Positions 34,433-40,912 of a stretch of DNA of 40,912 nt are shown piece after piece. Source of the DNA: an uncultured Sphingomonas sp. (GTDB lineage Bacteria; Pseudomonadota; Alphaproteobacteria; Sphingomonadales; Sphingomonadaceae); NCBI GenBank assembly GCA_913776045.1, contig CAJYOI010000011.1, forward strand, positions 1 to 40,912. Direction: 5' to 3'. The notes beneath the pieces were generated by a model, which was not told where the DNA came from, ran no database searches, and worked only from the letters and a program-made list of their open reading frames with translations. The translations under genes were made by a program, and so were the position numbers. The first letter of the stretch is position 1. Every line of letters begins with the position of its first letter.

Positions 34433-35722
34433 ATGGCGGAATCGTTAAAAGTCGCATTGGCCGGCCTGGGAACCGTGGGCGGCGGCGTCATTCGCCTGCT
34501 CGATGCGAATCGCGAACTGATCGAGCGCCGCGCCGGCCGTCGAATCGAGGTCGTCGCCGTGTCCGCGCGCGACCGCGCGAAGGATCGGGGTGTGGATCTC
34601 AGCCGGTTCGACTGGATCGACGACACGACCGAACTGGCCGCCCATCCTCGCGCCGATGTCGTCGTCGAACTGATCGGCGGATCGGACGGCCCCGCCCTGA
34701 CCCTCGCGCGTAAAACGCTCGCCGCGGGCAAGGCTTTCGTCACCGCCAACAAGGCGATGCTCGCCCACCACGGCCTGGAACTCGCCGACGCGGCCGAAGC
34801 CCAAGGTACCGCGCTGAAGTTCGAAGCCGCGGTCGCCGGCGGCATCCCGGTAATAAAGGGCCTGCGCGAAGGCGCCGCCGCCAACGCGATCGAACGGGTC
34901 ACCGGTATCCTGAACGGCACCTGCAATTTCATCCTGAGCAAGATGGAGGCTGAGGGCCGCGACTTCGCCGAAGTGCTGAGCGAGGCCCAGGCGCTGGGCT
35001 ATGCCGAGGCCGACCCGAGCTTCGACATCGACGGCGTCGACGCCGCGCACAAGCTGTCGCTCCTCGCCGCCCTCGCCTTCGGGACGCAACCCGCGTTCGG
35101 AGACGTAAGCGTCGTCGGCATCCGTCATGTCCTGGCCGCCGACATCGCCGAGGCCGCGGCGCTCGGCTACCGCATCCGCTTGGTCGGGGTTGCCGAAGCC
35201 GACGCCAATGGCCTGTTCCAGCGCGTGCACCCGCATCTGGTTCCGGTCGACCACCCGCTGGCGCACACCACCGGATCGCTCAACGCGGTCGTCGCCGACG
35301 GCAATTTCGTCGGCCGCCTGTTCTTCCAGGGCCGCGGCGCGGGCGACGGCCCGACCGCCTCCGCTGTCGTCGCCGATCTGATCGACATCGCCCGCGGCGA
35401 ATTCGGCTCGGCCTTCGCCATGCCGTCGTCCGCGCTCGCCAAGCCCGCCACCGCCGACACCGGCGAACGCCGCGGTCGCGCCTATCTTCGCTTCGCCGTG
35501 GTCGACAAGGTCGGCGTGCTGGCCGAAATCGCCGCCGCGATGCGCAACGCCGGCGTCTCGATCGAAAGCCTGATCCAGCGCGGCGCGAACGCTGACGGCC
35601 ACGTCCTGGTCGCGATCGTCACCCATGAAGGTCCGGAGCGTTGCGTAGCGCAAGCGCTGGAAAAGCTTCGCGGCTCGCAAAGCCTGGCTGGCGAGCCGAT
35701 GTGGATGCATATTCTGGGGTAA
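34433..35722 (+). CDS. hom: Homoserine dehydrogenase
   Basis: Hom reduces aspartate semialdehyde to homoserine, the branch point to threonine and methionine. The product is 429 residues. It has the Rossmann start VALAGLGTVGGGVIRLLD, VVVELIGGSDGPALTLARK, the catalytic region FEAAVAGGIPVIKGLREG with GILNGTCNFILSKME, and YAEADPSFDIDGVDAAHKL. A C-terminal ACT domain (VVDKVGVLAEIAAAMRNAGV) suggests feedback control by an amino acid, usually threonine. The ATG at 34433 is chosen over earlier in-frame TTG/ATG codons because GGGGGA precedes it. Confidence 0.95.
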   Translation: MAESLKVALAGLGTVGGGVIRLLDANRELIERRAGRRIEVVAVSARDRAKDRGVDLSRFDWIDDTTELAAHPRADVVVELIGGSDGPALTLARKTLAAGKAFVTANKAMLAHHGLELADAAEAQGTALKFEAAVAGGIPVIKGLREGAAANAIERVTGILNGTCNFILSKMEAEGRDFAEVLSEAQALGYAEADPSFDIDGVDAAHKLSLLAALAFGTQPAFGDVSVVGIRHVLAADIAEAAALGYRIRLVGVAEADANGLFQRVHPHLVPVDHPLAHTTGSLNAVVADGNFVGRLFFQGRGAGDGPTASAVVADLIDIARGEFGSAFAMPSSALAKPATADTGERRGRAYLRFAVVDKVGVLAEIAAAMRNAGVSIESLIQRGANADGHVLVAIVTHEGPERCVAQALEKLRGSQSLAGEPMWMHILG

Positions 35723-35739
35723 CTGGCCGAAACGAAATG

Positions 35740-35771
35740 CCTTTCCAAAAAAGGTTGCTCAGTCGATGAGC
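35740..35771 (+). terminator. Two small hairpins after hom
   Basis: CCTTT-CCAAA-AAAGG (35740-35754) and GCTCA-GTCGA-TGAGC (35757-35771) lie 18 nt after the hom stop. They may end the hom transcript. The remaining gap to 35914 shows no gene I can support and has lower GC than the surroundings. Confidence 0.35.
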
Positions 35772-35914
35772 AGACGGTGACGGATTCGATCAGCGCCAGC
35801 GATTATCATCGGGGTCGTCGGATGCTGCACGATGCCATAAGGCGCATCGAGCGTACGAGCGGACCGTCATCGTCATGCCGTCTGTCGATGGCGCAATTTT
35901 GCCGGCTGAGCAGT

Positions 35915-36817
35915 TTACCCTGCCTTGGCACGAACAGAAGCCTGATGTGCTCCGATGCCCGCCAGCACACCCGCGGCGGACGCAAGCGTGGCGTTATGCA
36001 TCGGTGTGGCTGAATCGCCTGCCGCCCACACGCCCGCGACTGATGTAGCACCCCACGGGTCCACCTTCACATAAGGCCCGGTAGGTCCGTCTTCGTGTAC
36101 GCACCCGAGCATTGCGGCGAGCGACGTAGTGGGTCTGGTCTTCGGTGCGGTGAACACCGCACCGACCTCTACAAAGCGTCCGTCTGCGAGACGGACACCG
36201 TCAAGCGCCGGCGCTTCGCCTATCAGTTCCACCACCGGCGTCCGCTCGACGATGATGGCGCGTGCCGCGAAGCCTTCCAGTTCGGCCGTATCCGGCTCGA
36301 ACTGCCCTTGGGTAAAGTAAGTGGTCGGACCCCAATCCGGGATGAGTATCGCCTGATGTGCCGACATCGGATGCGCCGCGATCACCCCCAGCGGCCTGTC
36401 GCGCACCTCGTACCCGTGACAGTAGGGGCAGTGGAGAACAGTTTCGCCCCAGCGCTCGTTCATTCCTGGGATCGGGGGCAATTCGTCTGAGACGCCCGTT
36501 GCTAGGATCAGGCGCCTGGCGGAGTGTTCGCGACCGCCTGACGCTTCGATCGCGAAGCCGCCATCAATTGCCCGCGCACCGACCGCTTCGCCCGACAGTA
36601 TCTCAACGGTCGGGTAGCGCAGCAACTGGCGATGGACATCCCGCATGATTGCCGCAGGCGCGCGGCCGTCCTGCGCGAGGAAGCCGTGCGCTTCACTGGC
36701 AAAGCGGTTACGCGGCGTCCCTGCATCAATGATCAACACGGTCTGACGCGCACGCGCCAGCTGCATCGCAGCCGACGCCCCTGCGAAACTTCCCCCGACC
36801 ACGATCACATCGTACAT
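35915..36817 (-). CDS. Thioredoxin reductase-like NAD(P)/FAD disulfide oxidoreductase
   Basis: The 300-residue flavoprotein starts MYDVIVVGGSFAGASAAMQL (FAD site), has the redox-active CPYC in VLHCPYCHGYEV (Cys130, Cys133), ATGVSDELPPIPG, and the C-terminal VWAAGDSATPMHN. The second nucleotide-binding motif is weak (GVIAAHPMSAHQAILI lacks the usual GxGxxA), so NAD(P)H use is uncertain. The ATG is chosen over a GTG five codons upstream because AAAGG precedes it. It is divergent from an Rrf2-family regulator that may control it, and base composition suggests acquired DNA. Confidence 0.85.
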   Translation of the reverse strand: MYDVIVVGGSFAGASAAMQLARARQTVLIIDAGTPRNRFASEAHGFLAQDGRAPAAIMRDVHRQLLRYPTVEILSGEAVGARAIDGGFAIEASGGREHSARRLILATGVSDELPPIPGMNERWGETVLHCPYCHGYEVRDRPLGVIAAHPMSAHQAILIPDWGPTTYFTQGQFEPDTAELEGFAARAIIVERTPVVELIGEAPALDGVRLADGRFVEVGAVFTAPKTRPTTSLAAMLGCVHEDGPTGPYVKVDPWGATSVAGVWAAGDSATPMHNATLASAAGVLAGIGAHQASVRAKAG

Positions 36818-36919
36818 GAGCTTGCCTTTCACATAACAGTTCGCGTTACATGACTCGGCATCGCCGTTTTTGCAACACAGAAGGTGACATGATATTGCGA
36901 GACACGGATATCGGAGTTC

Positions 36920-37369
36920 GTGAGTGTGGACGCGCGCCTTTCAAGAATGCTGCACCTGCTGATCCATATGGGCCGCATGGATGGACCACTGACATCTGAA
37001 AATGCCGCGACCATGCTGGGCACCAATCCGGTAGTCGTCCGCCGTACGATGGCGGGTCTTCGCGATGCCGGTTATGTGCGCTCTGTCAAAGGACACGGCG
37101 GAGGTTGGTCGCTGACGGGCAAGCTCGACGACATCACTATGCTCGACGTGCACCGTGCTCTTGGTGACAACCGGATCTTTGCCCTAGGTACGGCTGATCC
37201 CAGTCCCGTTTGTCTTGTGGAACAAGCCGTCAACGCCTCACTTGGAAAGGCGATGCTTGAGGCGGAAACGTTGTTGCTACACCGGCTTGCCGACGTGACA
37301 TTGGCCGATATCGCAGCTGATTTTGACAAGCGGTTTACCGAACTGCGGTTTCCCGAAACTGTCAGATGA
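36920..37369 (+). CDS. Rrf2-family transcriptional regulator
   Basis: The 149-residue protein has an Rrf2-type winged helix: DARLSRMLHLLIHMGRMDGP, ATMLGTNPVVVRRTMAGLRD, and the wing SVKGHGGGWSL. Only one Cys (about residue 98, PVCLVEQAV) is present, so it lacks the three-Cys iron-sulfur site of IscR/NsrR and may sense oxidants by thiol chemistry. The start is GTG with GGAG 5 nt upstream. Its divergent partner is the thioredoxin reductase-like gene. A TAAC-7-GTTA inverted repeat at 36834-36848 in the shared gap is a weak operator candidate. It ends at the edge of the IS5 remnant. Confidence 0.86.
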   Translation: MSVDARLSRMLHLLIHMGRMDGPLTSENAATMLGTNPVVVRRTMAGLRDAGYVRSVKGHGGGWSLTGKLDDITMLDVHRALGDNRIFALGTADPSPVCLVEQAVNASLGKAMLEAETLLLHRLADVTLADIAADFDKRFTELRFPETVR

Positions 37370-37399
37370 CGGCGCAGAAGCGGGAGAGCCGGGAGCTTC

Positions 37400-37869
37400 C
37401 CGACCTAGAAGGCGGCGAGCGGGAAAGGGGGGTCAAGGATCAGGCGCTGGGGCGTTCCCGAGGCGGACTGACGACCAGGGTTCACATGCTCGCCGACACG
37501 TTCGGCCGCCCCTTGCGGTTCCGCATCACGCCCGGGCAAGCCAGCGACATCGCCTCGGCAGCCGGCCTGCTCGAAGGCCAGCGCGGCAAAGCGGTGCTCG
37601 CCGACAAGGCGTATGACGGCAATGACTTACGCAGCCAGATCGCAGCAACGAACGCCAAAGTGGTGATCCCGTGCAAGCGTAATCGCAAGGTCCCCATCCC
37701 GCACGATGCCGGCATCTACAAGCATCGTAACCAGATCGAGAGATGCTTCAGTCGCCTCGAGCACTTCCGCCGCTTTGCCACCCGCTACGACCGACGCATC
37801 ATCCACTTCACCGGCTTCGTACACCTCGCCGCAGCCATGATCTGGCTACGCTGAATGTCGATCCGACCT
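37400..37869 (+). mobile_element. IS5-family insertion sequence remnant (right part only)
   Basis: Only the C-terminal half of an IS5-family transposase and a probable right end are present. The left end and the N-terminal half are absent. The right border is placed near CCTAGG at 37866-37871, where uvrB-like sequence takes over; CTAG fits the YTAR target of some IS5 groups. Terminal repeats cannot be confirmed because the left end is missing. Confidence 0.65.
37405..37854 (+). pseudogene. IS5-family transposase, C-terminal fragment
   Basis: About 150 residues align by eye with the second half of IS5/IS427-type transposases: DQALGRSRGGLTTRVHMLAD, FRITPGQASDIASAAGLL, the second catalytic Asp in VLADKAYDGNDLRSQI, VVIPCKRNRKVPIPHD, and the Glu motif YKHRNQIERCFSRLEHFRR, ending HLAAAMIWLR. 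The first catalytic Asp and the DNA-binding half are gone, so it cannot be active. An ATG at 37366, overlapping the Rrf2 stop, precedes it in frame, but the first residues do not look like transposase. Confidence 0.82.
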
Positions 37870-38176
37870 AGGCTTCGAAACCGCCCGTCGGCTGCGCGAC
37901 GAGATCAGTCTGTTGCGCGGCCGTGGCGAGGCGGCGGATTTCGGCACCGGCGGCCTGACCCGCCAGCAGCCAGTCAGCATGGGCCTCGGCACCAGCCAGG
38001 CCCGCTACGGATCGCCCGAAGGCTGGGCGAAGCCCAAGAAGCCCGATCCGATGACCAACGGTCGCGGGGGCGTCAATCCCGATAGCTCGCGTCGATCCGG
38101 TCGAGTTTCCGTAGCAGCGCGGGCCAAGCCAGCGCCTTGGCGAGCATCCCCATTCCCGCCGGGGCAGACTGCATAG
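37862..38176 (+). pseudogene. uvrB: uvrB 3'-terminal remnant
   Basis: The frame through 37868 reads SDLGFETARRLRDEISLLRG, a UVR-domain helix, followed by GLTRQQPVSMGLGTSQARYG and EGWAKPKKPDPMTNGRGG, which I recall as the C-terminal tail of sphingomonad UvrB. About 600 upstream residues (the helicase body) are missing; instead the IS5 remnant abuts directly. The frame runs on to 38176 on the opposite strand of the aldolase-like gene, so the native stop may have been lost. The UvrB call rests on memory of the tail; another UVR-domain protein is possible. Confidence 0.6.
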
Positions 38177-38840
38177 CCACCTTCTCCGGCGTACCTTGTG
38201 GCGGAGTGTTGAGGTTCTCGCGTCCTGCCGACAGCATCTTCACCTGCGCCTGGCACGCCCGCTCGAGGAAATAGAGGCGCAGGAAACATGCAGCGACCGA
38301 ATCGCCGACCGTCAGCGTGCCGTGATTGCGCAGGATCATCGCGTTCTTGCTACCCAGATCCTGCACCAGCCGCTCGCGCTCCTCCAGATCGGTCGCGATG
38401 CCTTCATAGTCGTGATACGCCACGTCGCCGCCTGCGATCATCGACGTCTGGGTGTGCGGCAACAGGCCGAACGCCATCGCCGACACCGCCTGCCCGTCAG
38501 GCGTGTGGAGGTGCATGACCGCTGCGGCATCTTCACGCGCCATGTGGATCGCGGAGTGGATGACGAAGCCCGCCGGATTGACCGGATAGGGCGACGCGCC
38601 GACCGGCTTGCCTTCGACGTCGATCTTCACCAGCGACGATGCGGTGATCTCCTCGAACATCATGTTGTACGGGTTGATTAGGAAATGATGTTTGGGCCCC
38701 GGCACCCGCACCGACAGATGGGTGAAGATCAGGTCGTCCCAGCCATAGAGGGCCACCAGGCGATAGGCGGCGGCAAGGTCGACCCGTACCTCCCACTCGC
38801 CGGGGTCCATCGCGTCGGATTCGCGGGCAAGCGTCGCCAT
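38073..38840 (-). CDS. Class II aldolase/adducin family protein
   Basis: The 255-residue protein matches the class II aldolase/adducin fold (fuculose-1-phosphate aldolase relatives). The zinc-binding histidines are in AAVMHLHTPDGQAVSA, a third His is in MILRNHGTLTVGDSVA, and VRVPGPKHHFLINPYNMMFE is typical of the branch found widely in proteobacteria with unassigned substrate. The ATG is preceded by GGAGAGA. Its 3' end overlaps the uvrB-like remnant on the other strand. Confidence 0.88.
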   Translation of the reverse strand: MATLARESDAMDPGEWEVRVDLAAAYRLVALYGWDDLIFTHLSVRVPGPKHHFLINPYNMMFEEITASSLVKIDVEGKPVGASPYPVNPAGFVIHSAIHMAREDAAAVMHLHTPDGQAVSAMAFGLLPHTQTSMIAGGDVAYHDYEGIATDLEERERLVQDLGSKNAMILRNHGTLTVGDSVAACFLRLYFLERACQAQVKMLSAGRENLNTPPQGTPEKVAMQSAPAGMGMLAKALAWPALLRKLDRIDASYRD

Positions 38841-38956
38841 CGGCTCTCTCCTACATTTTGCGCGGAGACTAAGCGCATGATTACGGGTCCGCAATCGTGC
38901 CGGAACATCGCCCCGGCCCAACCGCTTGGAACGCTTCACGACTTTGGAGACGGACG

Positions 38957-39322
38957 ATGGAAGACTATCGGGTGTGGGCGTTCGAGGAAAGCCTGTGGAC
39001 CGGCGACGCGGAGAACTACCGCAAGAAGATGGACGCTGACTGCCTGGTCGTCGTGCCGGCCGAACCATACGTCCTGTCGGGCGACGATGCAGTGAAGGCG
39101 GTTTCGAGTACGCCGCGCTGGGAGTCGGCCGAGTTCGCCGGTGGCCGGATCGCGCGACCGCAGGAAGGACTGATCGTGGTCGCCTATCACGTCGCCGCCA
39201 AGCGCGGTGAGGAAGCGTATGAGGCGCATTGCACCTCCACCTATCGCCGGATCGAACATGAGGTGTGGACGGTGGTGCAGCACCAGCAGACGCCGAAGCT
39301 GGTAGCAGGCGGGACGGCCTGA
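38957..39322 (+). CDS. NTF2-like / DUF4440-type small protein
   Basis: The 121-residue protein looks like a SnoaL/NTF2-like fold: an N-terminal helix (VWAFEESLWTGDAENYRKKM), then alternating strands with CLVVVPAEPYVLSGDDAVKA, GLIVVAYHVAAKR and CTSTYRRIEHEVWTVVQHQQTP. The pattern of a final strand WTVVQHQQT is common in DUF4440 proteins. No catalytic function can be assigned. GGAGACG precedes the ATG. It is divergent from the aldolase-like gene. Confidence 0.72.
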   Translation: MEDYRVWAFEESLWTGDAENYRKKMDADCLVVVPAEPYVLSGDDAVKAVSSTPRWESAEFAGGRIARPQEGLIVVAYHVAAKRGEEAYEAHCTSTYRRIEHEVWTVVQHQQTPKLVAGGTA

Positions 39323-39329
39323 CACCCTT

Positions 39330-39427
39330 CGTTCGGGCTGAGCCTGTCGAAGTCCTCCCCTTCTTCGTCTCCGCGTGACCGTGAGGCGCGAAGAAGGGCA
39401 GCCCTTCGACAAGCTCGGCTCGGACGG
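39330..39427. repeat. Large inverted repeat, family 3, copy 2
   Basis: The left arm begins CGTTCGGGCTGAGCCTGTCG and continues AAGTCCTCCCCTTCTTCG; the right arm is GCGAAGAAGGGCAGCCCTTC followed by GACAAGCTCGGCTCGGACGG. This matches the arms at 22181-22270 with a different, longer loop. It lies between the NTF2-like gene and the tmRNA locus. Confidence 0.85.
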
Positions 39428-39447
39428 ATGTGAATATGTGCGCGAGT

Positions 39448-39815
39448 GGGGAGCTTCTGTTGCCCGGTGCTCCCCGAACCGCTGGTATCCCCTTCTGTTG
39501 CCCGGTGGGGTCCGACCGCGCTATTTTGGTGTAACGTCAGGCCGTTAGGCCATCAGTTACGCCGCAATCGCGAGTGCTTCGTTATCGTTGGCACTTGTGT
39601 AATGGGCCGTTGCGGTGGTCCCATTCCGAGCGAAAACAGCGCCTTTCAATACACGTCGATCCTGGTTCGGCCCCATCAGCTGAGCCGCTCGGCCGGCACG
39701 CTTCACGCGTGTCGGCCAAGCGGCGCAAGTGGTGGAGCCGCCGGGTACTGCCCCCGGGTCCGCTGCATCTATTCTACGCCGCGATTTATCGCCATAGCCG
39801 GGTCAAACCCGGCAC
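39448..39815 (-). ncRNA. ssrA: Permuted two-piece tmRNA (approximate ends)
   Basis: tmRNA rescues stalled ribosomes. On the minus strand the acceptor piece comes first and ends GGCGGCTCCACCA (CCA at 39732-39730), with a T-arm-like CCGGG-GGCAGTA-CCCGG. After a 55-nt spacer the coding piece starts at 39674 with GGGGCCGAACCAGGATCGAC. GGGGCCG pairs with CGGCTCC to make the acceptor stem, including the G3-U pair that marks alanine tRNAs. A tag frame at 39592-39557 reads ANDNEALAIAA then TAA. Pairing of CGTGTATT (coding) with AATAGATG (acceptor) supports helix P2. The 5' and 3' ends are estimates. Confidence 0.92.
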
Positions 39816-39897
39816 GACCCATATAGGGCGGCGGATCGCGGGAGAAAAGCCCGCCGCGGCCCTGACAGCGCCACAATATCCCTTTAAGAGGTAGGAC

Positions 39898-40329
39898 ATG
39901 CTTACCCAGCGGTCCCGTTACGCCCTGCGCTCGATGCTGTTCCTCGCCACCGCGCCTGCCAATACGCCGCCGATCCCGATGACGAAGATCGCGGCGGAGG
40001 CCAATGTGCCGCGCAAGTTCCTGGAGCTGATCCTCGCCGACCTGCGCGACGCCGGGCTGCTCCACAGCACGCGCGGCAAGATGGGCGGCTATCGCCTGTC
40101 GCGCCCGGCGCACCTCATCTCGCTGGGCGAGATCATCCGCATCATCGAGGGGCCGCTGGCGCTCGTCCCCTGCGTCAGCCGCACCGCCTACCGCCCCTGC
40201 AACGACTGCAAGAGCGAGGCCGATTGCGCGATCCGTCACGCCATGATGCGCGTGCGCGACGAAACCGCGCGCATCCTCGACGGCACCAGCCTGGCGGATG
40301 CCACTGCAGAGAGCCTGGTCGCAGCGTGA
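39898..40329 (+). CDS. Rrf2-family (IscR-type) transcriptional regulator
   Basis: The 143-residue protein has the Rrf2 winged helix: QRSRYALRSMLFLATAP, IAAEANVPRKFLELILADLR and the wing STRGKMGGYRLSRP. Four cysteines are clustered at residues 92, 101, 104 and 110 (LVPCVSRTAYRPCNDCKSEADC region, given in parts), suiting an iron-sulfur site as in IscR. It is not next to isc or suf genes, so it is left without a symbol. AGGTAGGA precedes the ATG. It is divergent from the tmRNA promoter region. Confidence 0.88.
   Translation: MLTQRSRYALRSMLFLATAPANTPPIPMTKIAAEANVPRKFLELILADLRDAGLLHSTRGKMGGYRLSRPAHLISLGEIIRIIEGPLALVPCVSRTAYRPCNDCKSEADCAIRHAMMRVRDETARILDGTSLADATAESLVAA

Positions 40330-40912
<583 letters not shown>

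Noticed and set aside
34445-35710. 421-codon open frame opposite hom
   Set aside because: Antisense shadow of a clear homoserine dehydrogenase.
35777-36013. 78-codon ORF between hom and the thioredoxin reductase-like gene
   Set aside because: No ribosome site, runs into the antisense of the flavoprotein gene, and no recognisable domain.
39446-39894. Small ORFs across 39446-39894 on both strands
   Set aside because: They overlap the tmRNA locus and its promoter region; none has protein-like composition.

Overview
The window reads as chromosomal DNA of a GC-rich alphaproteobacterium, most likely a sphingomonad (Sphingomonas or a close relative). The basis is the alphaproteobacterial gene order plsX-fabH-ihfA-merR, a class I lysyl-tRNA synthetase, a Mic60-like gene next to hemC-hemD, and a split, circularly permuted tmRNA gene. 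Assignment is by recognising protein families and motifs by eye; no database search was run.

Layout. 1-2075: end of plsX, then fabH, ihfA and a MerR-type regulator, all rightward. 2191-5423 (leftward): SixA-like phosphatase and a DinG-like Fe-S helicase. 5532-6761: M19 dipeptidase. 6864-9028 (leftward): NhaA antiporter followed by a class II HDAC-like amidohydrolase. 9125-10528: DUF389 membrane protein. 10568-12142 (leftward): LysRS-I. 12224-13117: bestrophin-like channel. 13351-15026 (leftward): etfBA, with a palindromic operator candidate upstream. 15253-15480: unknown Cys-rich small ORF. 15570-16769 (leftward): sucC. 16919-18421: two-helix membrane protein, TauE/SafE transporter, PilZ protein. 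18443-22171 (leftward): hemC-hemD-mic60-like-gcdH. 22278-24280: tsaD-gpsA. 24512-28436 (leftward): phaB, hemH and an orphan molybdenum hydroxylase large subunit. 28632-33234: lgt-midA-GNAT-pgeF in a chain of 4-nt overlaps, then a Cys/Met-metabolism PLP enzyme. 33404-35722: 2OG-Fe(II) oxygenase and hom. 35723-38176: accessory patch with a thioredoxin-reductase-like gene, an Rrf2 regulator, an IS5-family remnant and a uvrB 3' remnant. 38073-39322: class II aldolase-like and NTF2-like genes. About 39448-39815: permuted ssrA on the minus strand. 39898-40912: IscR-type Rrf2 regulator and the start of ligA.

How the genes work together. Most are housekeeping: fatty-acid initiation, electron transfer from acyl-CoA oxidation (gcdH to etfBA), heme synthesis (hemC, hemD, hemH), lipoprotein maturation (lgt), threonine/methionine synthesis (hom), translation and its rescue (lysK, tsaD, ssrA), and DNA repair (dinG-like, ligA).

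The less ordinary content is mostly in the DNA between genes. (i) A REP-like two-stem element occurs three times with conserved linkers and stems that change sequence but keep pairing. (ii) Two other families of dispersed inverted repeats are present, and members of each extend neighbouring reading frames artificially (hemC, lgt). (iii) A 13-bp hairpin covers the ribosome binding site of hom. (iv) The split tmRNA locus has two hairpins carrying an identical 14-nt loop. (v) An IS5 remnant abuts a uvrB tail, which looks like a deletion scar. No CRISPR array, tRNA, rRNA or prophage was seen, and no convincing new multi-gene defence or metabolic system was found.
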